Positions 44,445 through 56,921 are shown, counted from the stretch's first letter. The stretch is DNA of 64,000 bases from Sarcophilus harrisii (GCF_902635505.1 NC_045431.1:67745501-67809500), one strand, 5' to 3'. Numbers and translations: made by a program. Notes: generated by a model from the sequence alone, not told the origin.

Positions 44445-44860
44445 ATATGTTGTAGTATATGAAAGTAATGGAAGACTATTGTGTTATTTTTTTGAAAAAA
44501 AATGGGAAATAAGATTTTTCCAAAAAAATAAAAAAAAAAGTATGAACTGATGCCAAGTAAAGTAAGTACAACCAGGAGAAAAATTACATAATAGTTGTTT
44601 AACATAACAATAATATTACAAAACAAATCATTTTGAAGTGATGAAGAATGAAATGAGCAGAACCAAGAGAACAATTTATATAAAAAAGAATACTATAAAA
44701 ATAAACTGAAAGCTATAAAAACTATGATCAATCCAATAACCATTCATAATTCCACAGGATTAATGATAAAAGATATTATCCATGATAGAATAGTGATGGA
44801 TCTATGGTGCTAAATGAAACAGATGTATTTTTGTACAGCCATTTGAAAAACTGTGGTTTT
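44445..44860 (+). mobile_element. L1 LINE 3' region, old
   Basis: 'gtatatgaaagtaatggaag', 'gaactgatgccaagtaaagt' and 'gaatgaaatgagcagaacca' are the L1 ORF2-end/3'UTR words. The rest is strongly diverged. Confidence 0.7.
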
Positions 44861-44862
44861 CA

Positions 44863-45058
44863 AAGGAAAAGAAAGGAAAGAAAAAAGAAAGAAGGAAGGA
44901 GAAAGAAAGAAAGAGAGAGAGAGAGAAAGAAAAAAAGAAAAGAAGGGAGGGAGGAAGGAAGAAGGAAGGAAGGGAGGGAATAAGAAAGAGGGAAGGTGGG
45001 AGGGAGGGGAAGAAAGAAGGGAAGGGAAGGATGAAGAGAAGAAAGGGGAGGAGAAAGT
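44863..45058. repeat. (GAAA)n/(GGAA)n purine tract, ~195 bp
   Basis: Almost pure purine on the plus strand. Frames on either strand are low-complexity artefacts. Confidence 0.97.
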
Positions 45059-45064
45059 AAATCA

Positions 45065-45920
45065 TCCCTTTTTGTGCTATGGCAGTGCAGTGTGGGATAT
45101 TGCATGATTAATAATATATAGTCTGGGAGGGGAATTCAGAAAAAGAGAAATGATCAGAGCAAGAATTTAAGTAGATATTAACCTCAATTCAATACACATT
45201 CCTGGAAATAATATTAAGAAGATCAGGGTTAAATAAGCAATTGAACTTGATAAATTTTCACACAATTTTCTTTTGTTCCCCTCTTCCCAACAGTTTTATC
45301 TTTGATTTATTCTTATTTGGGACTTTTCCCACTCTTATCCTTTAATGGAGAATGACTGATATTGAAAAGAGCCATCCAAGTTAATTCATATTTCAATTTT
45401 CAAAACAAAACCAAGTTAGTTCCTTTGGGCTTTCTGAAGGAGATAAAGTTAACTTATTGTCTCCTGATTTCTACTGCTATTTGACGGTGGTTCTATTTGG
45501 CTAAGAATTTAATCTTCACGGTTGTTTCATTAACAAAACTGTGTGAATTATCATCACAATAACCTGACTTGGCTTTTTTCTGGGTATTCCTTTCTATTAG
45601 AAATTATAAGGTCTCTTGAGAATTTGGCCTACTGCATTATTTTTATTTGTTCATTTTTGAAGAATATTAGAATCAATAATATGGTTAATAGCATAATATA
45701 ATAAAGTACTATATAAATATAATTATCATGTTTCCCTAAATTATAATCCAAAGAACCTTTGTTTTCTATAGTAAATTGCAAGAAATTTCCCAAACTTACT
45801 TTAATAGTCCAACAGAAGAAGAACAGTATTTTGTTACTTGAGCTTGTGGAAAGGCAGGACAGGGCAAGATTCTGAAGCACTAGTATATATGATGAACATG
45901 GAATATTCTTTTCTCTCAGA
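45065..45920. other. No recognised feature
   Basis: About 0.85 kb with no named repeat or gene. The minus strand is open for 99 codons at 45928-45629, with no recognisable protein character. Confidence 0.45.
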
Positions 45921-45924
45921 GTAG

Positions 45925-46050
45925 TCAATCAACTAGCAGATATTAAGCACCTACTATGTTCCAGGCACTGTGCTAAGCTCTAAAAATCCAAAATAATACA
46001 AAAGATAGTTTCCTCTCTCAAGGAGCTCACAGTCTAATGGAGGCTTAGAG
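45925..46050 (-). mobile_element. L2 LINE 3' end
   Basis: 'gcacctactatgttccaggc', 'actgtgctaagctctaaaaa' and 'aaggagctcacagtctaatg' are a well-kept reverse L2 3' end. Confidence 0.88.
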
Positions 46051-46084
46051 GCTCAGGATGATATCTTTTTGATTCAGGCATAAA

Positions 46085-46520
46085 TTAAATTAAAGTATTA
46101 TGTTATCAGCCATCACTGTCCAGTGGCAGGACAGAATCAGCATGACTGGTGATGATTTGAGATGCAACAGATGATCTCAGTGTCTTTAATGTCTAAGTTC
46201 TAAGAGACCACAGCTCCTACTTTACCTGCCTTCATAACTATTGGAACAAATTATTTTCATCCACTCATTCCACCAGAAGTCTTCACATGCTTGGGATAGA
46301 TGGCCCCTCACTCAAAATAGGGTTTGAGACCCCTTGGTTACCCTGACCCTGCTTTAGCCTGTATGCCAAAATAGTTTATCAGATGTGACCACTGTGCATC
46401 CTACAGTTTCTTGGAGCCACAGGTGAGAGTTTGGTGGATCAGGCGGACACCAAAGGTGGAAAACAGCCCTCTGAAGAACTCGGCAGCTCTTGTCCCAGAG
46501 ATATTAGCCTTCCCTGAATT
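46085..46520. other. Unidentified complex sequence, possible unnamed repeat
   Basis: This block is richer in GC and CpG than its surroundings ('gatcaggcggacaccaaagg', 'aagaactcggcagctcttgt'). It gives the impression of an old mammalian repeat, but I cannot assign a family. No open frame supports a gene. Confidence 0.3.
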
Positions 46521-46529
46521 CTAAGGCCA

Positions 46530-47545
46530 AGGGTATGGAAGCAAGAGTTATTGATGGGTCCTGTAGAACTATGCGTGAAGCAAGAGAATGGCATAATGAT
46601 TACAGTCCTATAGTTCTTGCTTTGTCAAAAATAATACTGAAACCCATGGAACATGATATCTCCCAGGGAAAAAATGTAAAAACAGAAGTGCAAATCCCAG
46701 GACAAAACTCTGTTAAATGCTTAGGCTAAGAGGCACAGGATTTGAGATCTTGGAAAGGAGAACAGAAGGGAAAAAAAAACCAAGAGAAAATCATGGAAAC
46801 CAAGAGATGAAAATGTGTACAGAAAAAAAAAAAAGGAATAATCAACTATGTCAGAAGTTGTAGAAAAATGGCAAATGGAAGCAAAACCAATTAGGAGATA
46901 GACAAGATTGTTCAATATAATACTCCCCCCTACATTGTATTCAGAGACAATTTGCTATTAACAGATAACTGTTAATATATCAAATTCCATAGACCACCTT
47001 GAGCTGAGGCAGCTTAGCATTCTTCTGATCTATATTAAAAATATTTATTAGATAGGACCATATTTTTCGATAGGAAATAAGATGTAATTTCCTCTATTTT
47101 ACTCCAAAGTATCCTCAATCTTCCTTCATCCTGGCTATGTTGCATAGGCCCAGACCAATTAGCCTACCGTGAAGAATTCTTTCAATATATTTGAGGCCCC
47201 AAAGTATTCCATGGCCAAAGGCATTTTGAAAACAGGTTATGTCACTTTCCTGAGCCTTAGGTATATATATATTCATTTTTTCACATTTATACCACTTTCC
47301 TGTAAAGCAATAAAGCCTACATTCTAATCCATTCCCTCTTTTAGGCTATTAGAAGGGAAACCGGCTCTGCTATTGCTTTAATTTAAACAATCCTACAAAA
47401 TGTCACCTTTGTGTTTGTAGGTGAAAGTATGTACATGTATTTGAGTAGGAAAATTCCCATTGTCTGTTACTGTGACTCCTCAAATTATCTCAATAAACCT
47501 GTATAAAACAGTTCACAATTGGTAGAAAGAAAAATATTGATTAGT
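46530..47545. other. No recognised feature
   Basis: About 1 kb. A piece at 46825-46890 resembles the L3-like stretch at 48583-48640; otherwise nothing is recognised. Confidence 0.4.
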
Positions 47546-47554
47546 AAATCAGAA

Positions 47555-47745
47555 ATCATCATAGAACCAGAATTACAGAATTGAATGGACAGTAAGAGGT
47601 CATCTACTAGAATAGCCTATTTTTACAGAAGCGGAAATCTGGATACAGAGAGGTTAAGGTCTTTCCCTAGAGTCACATAAAAAATAAAGGGCAAAAACTT
47701 GAATTCCATGTCTCACATTCTTGTTCTGCACCATGCTACCTTCTA
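47555..47745 (-). repeat. MIR-like SINE
   Basis: 'aagaggtcatctactagaat', 'atttttacagaagcggaaat', 'gagaggttaaggtctttccc' and 'ttgttctgcaccatgctacc' follow the reverse MIR-type order. Confidence 0.65.
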
Positions 47746-48019
47746 ATATTGGTGAATTTTCTATGGGTTTTTCTTAATATCTTTAAATACCTGATGTTCT
47801 CCAATGCTACACTGCACAAAGACCCTGATGTTCCACATTTTACTTATCTAAGAGAAGAAAACTCCAGAAACCCAAAACCAGAAAAAAAAATACTTTCTCT
47901 GCACTAATTTTGGTACACTTATCTAAAATATTTTCTTACTTTACTGGTTCATTTCAAGGTTATAAATATTTAAATATTCCCCCATGTAGTCAGCATATTT
48001 TTTAAGGAATAAGACAGAA

Positions 48020-48275
48020 TGATGCATCTGTAAGGCAGTTTACCTTTTGTTAAAACACATCTGGAGTACTGTCTTCAATCCTGGGTACCAACTTTTTTAG
48101 GAAACACTAACTAGAAACTGCTACCCCTTTTCTCCCCCAAAAAACACTCAACTAGAATGGTCAAGAGTCTGGAAATAACATCACATGAGGAACAATTGCA
48201 GAAATTGGAGGTGCTTAGCTTGAAGAAAAAGAAATTAAAGCTACATTACAAAAAGTGAATGGCCTATTTAATTAT
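48020..48275 (+). mobile_element. L3/CR1 LINE, upstream part
   Basis: 'catctggagtactgtcttca', 'atcctgggtaccaac', 'gtgcttagcttgaagaaaaa' and 'gaaattaaagctacattaca' match the CR1/L3 order. It is interrupted by the following L2. Confidence 0.75.
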
Positions 48276-48277
48276 TC

Positions 48278-48515
48278 CAACAGATGACATCCCATCTCCT
48301 GCCTCCAAGTTTTCACACAGGCTATTCCTTATGAAAAGAATGCACTCTCTCCTCTTCCCCTTCCTCTTGAAATCTCTAGTGACTTATTGTAAACATGATG
48401 CTTCCCTGCAGAACATTTCTTGAAACCATTTTGTTTTTGTCTTTTGTCTATCCTTAGGACCTGGAAGAATGCCTCGAATATATTAAGTGCTCAATAATGA
48501 ATAAATGATGACTGT
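48278..48515 (+). mobile_element. L2 LINE 3' end inside L3/CR1
   Basis: 'ttttcacacaggctattcct', 'tctcctcttccccttcctct' and 'gaatgcctcgaatatattaa' are the L2 end. L3 material resumes at about 48530. Confidence 0.75.
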
Positions 48516-48529
48516 TACAAATATTAGAA

Positions 48530-49060
48530 AAGTTGGCATTCAGAGAAATGAATTGGCGTGTTCTGTGTTGTCCTAGAAGGGGTAATCTACTGTGTCAAAA
48601 TCTGCAGACAGAAGCAAATAGAAGCAAAACCAACCAATAACTGCAAAGAGAACAACGGAAGTGTATAAAAGTTATAAGAAAGCAGTTTTTCACCTCAACA
48701 CAAGAAAGAATTTTCTAAAAATCAGAATTGTCCAGCAATGGAACAAGTAATCTCTTAGAGTAGTTAAGGTCTTCTTACATAAGGAATTTTTGATCTGTCT
48801 ACAAACCCATCTTCAAAATAATGTTTTTAAACATTATTTTAAACATAGGATTACAAAGAAGTCAATTATATTTAAATAAAGAGGCAATTTTTGCCCCATT
48901 CAAGTTCACAGACATCCTGAAAATTATACCAGGTTAAGAATCTGGAATCCAATAAATCCCGTCTGACCACTCATCAAAAATATTATAGAAATAAATCCTA
49001 CATGGATGGGAGGTTAGACTAAATAATCTTCCATTCTAAAGTTACACAGTACTTTGATCC
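48530..49060 (+). mobile_element. L3/CR1 LINE, downstream part
   Basis: 'gaaagaattttctaaaaatc', 'agaattgtccagcaatggaa', 'caagtaatctcttagagtag' and, after a foreign stretch at about 48815-48985, 'gaggttagactaaataatct' continue the L3 3' region. A 26-bp near-perfect palindrome lies in the foreign stretch. Confidence 0.65.
48815..48840. repeat. 26-bp perfect inverted repeat
   Basis: aaaataatgttt, two bases, then aaacattatttt. The 12-bp arms are exactly complementary. Confidence 0.9.
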
Positions 49061-49204
49061 TATTACATAAGAGAGACTATAAATGTATTAGCTATCACCT
49101 TTTCCTTTAGTACCCCAGGGTACTCCCAACTCATCTGACTCTCCAAACTGTTCCCCCTCCCCACTAAATGCCTTGCTTGCCTTCTCCCCAACCTTTCTTT
49201 CCAG

Positions 49205-49315
49205 TTCCCCTTTCTAATTTTTTTTCTTTCACTATTATTAGAATTAGGCTCCTTAAGAGTCTTGTTTCATTAACACAGTGCAGGCAAGCTTAATAAATGT
49301 TCCAAGATCAAATCA
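49205..49315 (+). mobile_element. L2 LINE 3' end, diverged
   Basis: 'attaggctccttaagagtct' and 'caggcaagcttaataaatgt' fit the L2 terminus. Confidence 0.55.
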
Positions 49316-49319
49316 GCTT

Positions 49320-51120
49320 TCTAGTTCTTACAAAGTCCAAGTAACATGAAACATCACTAGGAGTTATCCACTCACCCCTTTCCTCTCACATATCCCTTTT
49401 GTTTTTCTTAGCCAGATTCAATTCTCCTGATCAGGGCCCTGGACAATTCCCTAGCAGGGTTCAAAGCACCCGAATTTATATATCATCTCTGATGGTTCTT
49501 ACCTGTGAATTTGGGGAAATCATTTAACATCACTTTGTCTCAATTCTCGACAAAAATGACAAGAGTTAGTGTATGCATAAAATGAGGCTTCTTTGAAATT
49601 CTGTGATTCTAATGAAATCTTCAACATGGCTATTCCCAAGGTTTTATGGTTAAGATTTCTTTTCTCTGTATAGATGAATCCTAAAACTCTATCTCTTCCA
49701 TGGAATTGCTTCTTTTTCAAAAGTCTTTTCAATATCCAGACCTGTATATGCCTCTAGTAACTTAAACTCATCATAATCAGAATGAAATTAAGATCCTATA
49801 GATAAGATAGATAACCTAGATAGATAACATAGGTTTTCAAAACCAAAGCACCAAATAAGTAGGACATTAAGCGGATGAGAATATCTATTTACAGGGAAGC
49901 TAAATCTTAAGGTAACCTGGGGTATGTCAACCCTCTTTTCTTCCCTAAGCTGGCTTACTCACTCTGCAATCCTGTAAGCAGATCAAGCATTCTCAAATGA
50001 GCATAGTCACAGTTCCAAAACTCAATATTCCAAGACTTCTGGAGATGAACTTTATGTAAGGGAGGAATACTTCAACTACTAACAATTATAGCTACTAATC
50101 CCCACTAGTGTGCTTCCCATTTAACAAATCAACCAAAATAAACTCCATTAACTCTTAATCAGAAACATTTACTTAACAGAAGAAAAAAAGAATAATTAAA
50201 ACATAGTATTTGACCTATAAATCTGGGACATATTCTCTCACCAATGCAATCAGTGTCCCTAGGAGTGAGTAGACAAAACTTACAAAACTATAATAAGGAG
50301 ACATATTAAGAGCATGTGGGCCTTGAACAATTCAGAACTCTGAGCATCGATCCCTGATTTCTTTTGTCTCCAGAAATAATCTATACATTTTTCAATAACT
50401 AAATTATTAATAGACAAGGCCCCTTCTTTTCTGGGCCTCTCCACAATCCTGGACAGACTGATCTTTTTTCAGCAAAATTGAAACACTGAATTTGGGATCT
50501 GCAAATGATCGCTTTGTGAGCTCTGAGAGGTTTTAACTTCTCAAGTAGCAAAATCTGAGATTCTACCAGAAGTAGCTCTCAGTTTATGCTACCTCCTTAA
50601 CTTTTTTCAGAAATCTTATCTTTGTTTAGTTCCAAGTCCATCTCTACTTAATACATATCTCAGATCAGTTCTTCTCTAAACCAAGGGCTCACTTCAGCTC
50701 CCAGAAATCAATGGCAGGTTTTTTTTTTTTTCTTCCATTTAGCTTTCAAAAAGCAGGAAGCAGTTGGAGTTCTCAGGTCAGTTTCTAGAAAAAAATAGTT
50801 TTCTTCTCTCTCCAAGTTCTGTTTTGATTCACTTAGAGGTCTGATTATGACCAATTCTTTTTCTCTGTTTTATATGAAATGACTCAATTCTATCTCATGT
50901 TTAAAAAAAAATCCAAATCTAATTTCTGTCAATCATGACACAACCCAGCAAGAGATATTTGCCCTATAATCTACAAACTCTGCTATCTATCAGGCCTTCC
51001 CAGTTATTTACCTCAAAGTCCTCAAATCAGTCATTTCCCAATTAGATACTAGGAATAGAACACTTAAGTGGTTTTTCTCTATGGGTTTCTTTCACAACTT
51101 TCCTTATTTCTGTTCCCTAT
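49320..51120. other. No recognised feature
   Basis: About 1.8 kb with no named repeat or gene. It includes a small 'agatagata'-rich patch near 49800-49830. Confidence 0.45.
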
Positions 51121-51124
51121 TAAT

Positions 51125-51250
51125 ACATTTTCCCCAGACCATGAGTTCCTTGAAAGAAGAAACTAGTCTTTATTTTTGTTGATTTGTCTGTTTTGCCTTT
51201 TTTTGTAATCCCATCATTTAGCACAGTACCTGGTACATAATTTACACTTA
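51125..51250 (+). mobile_element. L2 LINE 3' end
   Basis: 'agaccatgagttccttgaaa', 'ttttttgtaatcccatcatt' and 'tagcacagtacctggtacat' are a clear L2 terminus. Confidence 0.85.
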
Positions 51251-51639
51251 TCAGATACCAATGACTGGCTAACGGACAAGTCAAAAAAACCTACATTAAG
51301 CACATCCAAAAGAACATCAAAAATATAAATTACACTCATTGACTGACTGCAAATTTTCTCTTGTACAAAAGACTTAAACTTTAAGATTATTGTATGGAAA
51401 ACAGATCTGTGACAAAGGAAATGATGAGAACAGAAGGAAAATTGATTACATAAGTGAGAGGACAAGGAAATAAGGAGTAGACATTTTAGGGCTTCTCAAA
51501 ATGGGAGGCAACTGCATATAATAATGATTTATCAAAAGATAAAAAGCTATATAAAGACAAGAAGTGATTCTTTGGTAGATCATAAGCAGAGGACGAAATA
51601 GGAGGTAGCATAATGCATTTACAGAAAGTGCCAAACAAT

Positions 51640-51935
51640 CCAATACTCCCTTAGCATCTTCAAAGCCCTTTTCATATTTTATCTACTCTATAAAGCACTC
51701 CTTGATACTCATGAGTTAAAATGATCCATCTCTCTCCAAATTTCTCATAATGTTTATCTGGATGTTTGCTTTACACTTATATTATTCTCCATTGTATCAT
51801 TGCTATTTGTGCACATTTCTTATTCTTTATTAATCCATACATTTTTATAAGAAAAGTCTGTGTTTTATCTCTCTTTGTATCCTCAACACCTAGCAGGTGT
51901 TGTTGAACTTGTTGAACAGAATTAATAAAACCTTG
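51640..51935 (+). mobile_element. L2 LINE 3' end
   Basis: 'aaagcactccttgatactca', 'cttatattattctccattgt', 'ctctttgtatcctcaacacc' and 'ttgttgaacagaattaataa' cover the end of ORF2 and the L2 tail. Confidence 0.8.
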
Positions 51936-51939
51936 GTGA

Positions 51940-54230
51940 TTTGAATTAAATTGCCATATACCAAAACTAATTGTGAAATGTAGGCATGAATGTATTCAAG
52001 TAAGTTAGAGATTATTTTATAGTAGGAAGAATATCTACCCCATGGTGACCAGACTAATTCTTTTAAAAAGTATTGAAACTATCTTACTATTTCATCAGCA
52101 CAGGAAACTAAAGATATGGATCATTGATGTTGCTTTCTGAACCCTGAAAAGTCACAAGGAGCTTTAAAGCTACAACTGTTTCCTCATGCTTTTTCTACAA
52201 ACTTCCTTGGGCACCACCAGCATAGAGACAGGAGAACAGAATTCATCTGACTCATCACAGTGTTCTCACTTGAATATTTTTGCTTAATCTCTTTCCCATG
52301 ATAAGGTTAAGGAAATCTCCTATTGTAAACATTCAAATCTTCCATTGCAATATTGAACCCAAATTACCAGAGATGACTGGTCTGAGATAGGCCTGTATGT
52401 ATAGAAACTATGATATTTTAGGTAAATGCTAGAGAAAATTTTAAACATTAAAATTCTGAGTATTTTGAGTGACATTCACTAAAGTCTTTTCTTCAGTACC
52501 TCTTTATGGTATGGAAATAAGTCTCTATTCTAAAAGATGATCCAGTGGAGTAGAAGCTCTGCAAAGTTCTAACAAACTAGAAAAGATGAAGAATGGAACT
52601 ATTAATGAATTGTATCTGCCTTCTGGGGAATAGCTCATTGCCCAAGGCAGGCTGCTAAATGACATCTGTGGGGGGGTTCCAGTGATTCACAAAAGCATAA
52701 AAATATAAAATGGTCATAAGAGGCCCCCTTCAAGCTCAATACTGATTGCAGCAGAGTGATACAAGGGACCGAGAATTTTAAGAATCACAAAGTTTAAGGA
52801 CCATTTATGAACATTAATATAATTACAATATTGCTACTTGAAATTTGTTTCATGGAGTTCAACAAAGAACTATGTGATTGAAAAAGAAGATAGACTGACC
52901 ATATGAGAAAAGCAAGGGATAAATAATGAATATTGTCCTGCACTGTTGTTTCACAAAACGTTAACAAGAGTCCTAAGCATGTTGGGTGGTTCCCTCATAC
53001 TGAACTTATAAGAGGTCATTGACAGGGGTCATATTGTTTATACAGACATATGTAAGTCAAAATAGATATCATGGGGAGATATGCATCCATAAAGATATAA
53101 TCACCATTCATGGATGTATTTGAATGTTGTCTGAAATGTGACTTTTATTCAGTTATTAATGAGTGGGTATGCTACTAGAGAAAGTGAACCAAAAGATAGC
53201 CTCTGGTCATTTGGTTATTGTTCTATAGGAGTTTTACAGAAAAAAAAAGGGAAACTATAAAAGAGTTGGAGACATACACTGATTGCCTTCCCTTCTTTCT
53301 AGAAATTGGAGATTATGGGTATAGAATATTGTACTGAAATAGTTAATATATTGATAGATTTTTCTGAACTGTTTTCTCTGTTCTTTCTTTTTTATGTTAT
53401 TTGTTACAAAGGATGGTACATAATGAAATAGTGTGAAATAAAGATTTAAAAACAAATATCAATAAAAATTTAAAACTTAAAAAGACATGGTTAAGAGCTG
53501 CATAGAATGAAAAAAGATGGACAGTTGACAAAACAGATGAAAGAAAGAAATACTTTCAACAATACCATCATAAATCTACTGAATTACTTTTAATCCACAA
53601 GGATTAATCTATCATGCCTTTCATCCCTAGTCTTCATTAACAAAGTTTTGGACAATTGTAATATTTATGTCAATTCTTTGATAAAGATATACTATCGAAA
53701 GATCAAGATTGTACCTCCCCCTCAAAAAAAAAAAAACTTAGGTGATGTCTCAATATTATCTTTCTAGTTAAAATTCTTTTCTTCAAAAAAAAAAAAAGAA
53801 AAGAAAAGAAAACCAAAGACCAAAAGCAAACTTATAGCAGAATTTTAATCATCTCAAGGATTATAGGTCAGAAAACTTGTAAGGCATCCTGGGGCTTCAA
53901 CTTGCACGACTCCCTTTTTGACTTACAAAATGTCGTGCAATATGTTTTTGTCTCTACCATTTTGGCACCAAGGGATTTTATCCTCCGTCCCACAGTTTAA
54001 AGCTTGGCAATTTTCTGGTAGAGAAGAGTCAGCTTATCTCTTTGTGCCCTGTTTTCCAAAATGAGAGAATAAGAAAGGAAAAGGAATACAGTTTTGTTTG
54101 TTTTGTTTATATGTCATGTTGTCCCTCAGGATACAGAGAGCACCTTTTCCCTGGAGAGATCTGAGTTTATGCCATCCTTCTCTCTGAGGAATTTTTTGGA
54201 CATGTTGTATAAAAGACTTATGCTTTGCAA
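51940..54230. other. No recognised feature
   Basis: About 2.3 kb with no named repeat or gene, apart from A-rich runs at 53726-53738 and 53786-53813. It is the longest such stretch in the window. Confidence 0.45.
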
Positions 54231-54239
54231 GATGTGATG

Positions 54240-54425
54240 GGCTATTGTCTTTCTCACATTTATTGGCTGCAAGTCATTTTTCCTGTCTGTACTAGTTTTC
54301 TCATCTCTAAATTGGGGACAAGAAAAGTACCTTCTTCCCAGGGTTGTTGTGAGGATACAATGCAATAATATTTCTAAGTGCTTTGCAAACCTTATGATAC
54401 TATGTAAACACTGACTAACTATGGC
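54240..54425 (+). repeat. THER1/MIR-type CORE-SINE
   Basis: 'agttttctcatctctaaatt', 'tcccagggttgttgtgagga' and 'aagtgctttgcaaaccttat' follow the core and tail order. The minus-strand frame across it is a shadow. Confidence 0.8.
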
Positions 54426-54429
54426 TAGC

Positions 54430-54855
54430 CCATCCACAAATACTTTATAACTTGCCCCAAGCCTCACTTCCACAGTATCCAGCTATGTAACTAACTTGTG
54501 ACCCAACAGAAAGCCAAAGGAAGTCAATCAGTCATCTACTCCTCAAAGATATTGAGGGACAAAGCGTGTGTCCTATTCTCAGGTGATGTAATGAAATATT
54601 TTGCATTGTCCTAAAGTAAATGGAACTGTTTTGGTCTACAGTGCATTTAAGGACAGCGACTGTCTTCAAGTCTGACTTTGTAGTCCCAACACCCATCATA
54701 TGGCTATGACTCATAAGATACTACATTCTCCAAAGAATTAAACATGAATATCACTCAGAGGACATTGCAGGGTGGGGGGGAGGGAAGAAGAACACAGTGG
54801 GTATGAACAATCTGCAACACATAATAAGTAAGGTCCTACAAAGAACCAAAAGGGA
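54430..54855. other. No recognised feature
   Basis: About 0.4 kb of sequence with no named repeat. Confidence 0.45.
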
Positions 54856-54859
54856 AAAA

Positions 54860-55248
54860 ATACTGTCCAACATGGCTCTTTTCAACAGCAAGGTGATTCA
54901 GTCCAGTTCCAATGGTCTTGTGATGAAGAGAGCCAAGTGCACTCAGAGAGAGATCTGTGGGAACTGAATGCGGATCACAACATGATATTTTTACCTTTGT
55001 TATTATTTGCTTGCTTTTTTTTTTCTCATTTTGATCTGATTTTTCTTGTGCATTATGATAATTGTGGAAATATATTTAGAAGAATTGCACATGTTTAACA
55101 TATATTAGATTACTTATTGTCTAGGGGAGGAGGTGGAAGAAAGGGAGGGAGAAAAAATTTGGAACACAAGGTTTTGAAAGAGTAAATGTTGAAAACTATC
55201 TTTTCATGTATTTTGAAAATAAAAAGCTTTATATTAAAAAAATAATAA
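54860..55248 (+). mobile_element. L1 LINE 3' end
   Basis: 'catggctcttttcaacagca', 'gtgcactcagagagagatct', 'ttgatctgatttttcttgtg', 'gagtaaatgttgaaaactat' and an 'aaaataaaaagc' end. A better-kept relative of the L1 ends at 32.5-33.0 kb. Confidence 0.9.
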
Positions 55249-55524
55249 TGTCATCCAGGAAGTAGAAGTGCGCTGTCATGTGGAACAAGAGCAAAGAAAA
55301 ATTGATAGCCTGTGTGCTATGCTGGTATCTTCATGATGTCAGGAAAAACCTCAGAAGACTTGGCACATATTGTATGGATCCCTGTAATAAACATGGGGGA
55401 CAGCATGGACAGGAATCACACAACATAGGCTATCATGGGTGAGTTGCCATCTGCATTGTTGGAAGGAATATACATATTGAGGGGATCATAGAACCAAAAT
55501 ATTGGAGTATCCCCAGAAATCTAA

Positions 55525-55578
55525 CAATGTTAGGCCATAGTAAGCATTTAATAAATGCTTTTTGAATGAATTTGATTT
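55525..55578 (+). mobile_element. L2 LINE 3' terminus
   Basis: 'ggccatagtaagcatttaat' and 'aaatgctttttgaatgaatt' are the last bases of L2. Confidence 0.75.
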
Positions 55579-55705
55579 GTAAGGGGCCTCCAGGCAGCAG
55601 TGTATTCCACTTTCCAGAGATGGAGTGAAGAAAATTTCTGCTCAGGATATGGGCAAACAAAATAGTCTCCAAATATGATGCTTCTTCAAGCTTTGGGATT
55701 TCAGG

Positions 55706-55780
55706 AAAAAGAGATTTTAAGGATGTACAACAACATAAAAATTATCAGCTGATGAATGATGTCTATTGGACTGAAGTTAT
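55706..55780 (+). repeat. Local duplicate segment, copy 1 of pair C
   Basis: 'gattttaaggatgtacaaca', 'aaaattatcagctgatgaat' and 'tctattggactgaagttatc' recur in the same order at 56922-56990. Confidence 0.88.
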
Positions 55781-55799
55781 CTATGATTCGGTTCACATA

Positions 55800-56920
55800 A
55801 GCCAGAGGATATAAACCACAGTGTGAGATGACAGGGATGTAAGTTCTGACACCTTTATGCAACCAGTCAATTCACTGGACCTCAGAGAAGCTCCCAAGAG
55901 CCAAAGGATTACAAGAAACAACAGAAAAAGAAGGCTGAGGTTACAACTGTTGCCCCATGTATGTGTGAGTGTGTGGAGTGGGGTGGGGTTGGAAGTAATC
56001 TGTAAGGGCAAAGTAAAGCACTGAGGATGTGGAACATAAATAAGAGTTTAGTAAAAGGAATGGTAACTTGTCTTCCTTTGCATATTAAAGCATTAATCTC
56101 CCCACAGGAGAGCAGTTCCAGCAATTTCTCTGCAAAACTCTTCTCCAAGCATACACAGGGGTGAGAAAGAACTATTCACTACCCATAAATTTAAAGAACA
56201 TGGAATAGATCCCCTTGTGTTTTCAATGAATTATGGGCTCAGGGGGGAAAAACCAGCTCTAGATTTGTTGTATTTTTTTTTCTAAGAGGCATATTTGCTA
56301 TTCCTCAAGATTAAGCTTTTATTTTCTGGTTGGGATTTTGTCGTTGTTTTTAAGAGATAACTCTTATGAGGTAGACTGACAAACAAATCCACAACAATTT
56401 CTCAATGTGCCTCAGGACATATTCTTCCAACCCAAACGCAACTGATTTCTCCCAGTATGCAATTTCATGTATTGCTGTTTTAATGAAGAGTTGTCCATTC
56501 ACTACACCATATTTTCTTCTGATCTTCCTAAGCAGATGCAAAGCCATGGGTCAATATTTGTGCTGTGTTCATGGCATTAAAAAAAATTAAATTTAATTGA
56601 AAAATGAAGCACTATTAGCACCAGATGGCATCAATAAGCCCTTCCTAAAAATAAGATCCTTTTGCCTTATAAGATATATCTTAAAAGACTGCAAGAGAAA
56701 GAAATAAACCACCACACAGTGTAGTTTGCAATAATACTCTGCCAACATCACACCATCAGTAGTGCCTGAGGAATTTTTTTTTCCTTGAGTGCACTGTGAT
56801 GTTACCAGTGTAGGAAGCTCCAGGGGAGGTACTTCTCTACCAATTCAGAATGGATTTTACATAAGTTAATATTTATGTCTCCTGATGGGCAGCATTCTAA
56901 AGAGAAGAATCAATGAGAAG
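55800..56920. other. No repeat recognised; candidate conserved non-coding stretch at 56350-56650
   Basis: About 1.1 kb free of repeats I can name. At 56350-56650 both strands lack stops for 60-65 codons, and the sequence carries homeodomain-like (aatttaattg) and octamer-like (gatgcaaag) words. That is suggestive of a conserved non-coding element but not proof. Confidence 0.35.
56618..56631 (+). promoter_or_regulatory. Candidate CTCF core
   Basis: 'gcaccagatggcat' matches the CTCF core CCASYAGRKGGCRS at 12 of 14 positions. It is a single weak site in repeat-free sequence. Confidence 0.3.
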
Positions 56921-56921
56921 T

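Noticed and set aside
46825-48640. A fifth local duplicate pair (46825-46890 against 48583-48640)
   Set aside because: The similarity is modest, and 48583-48640 fits an L3/CR1 stretch, so common descent from L3 explains it better.
54126-54473. 115-codon minus-strand frame
   Set aside because: It spans a plus-strand THER1/MIR SINE and shows no protein similarity that I recognise.
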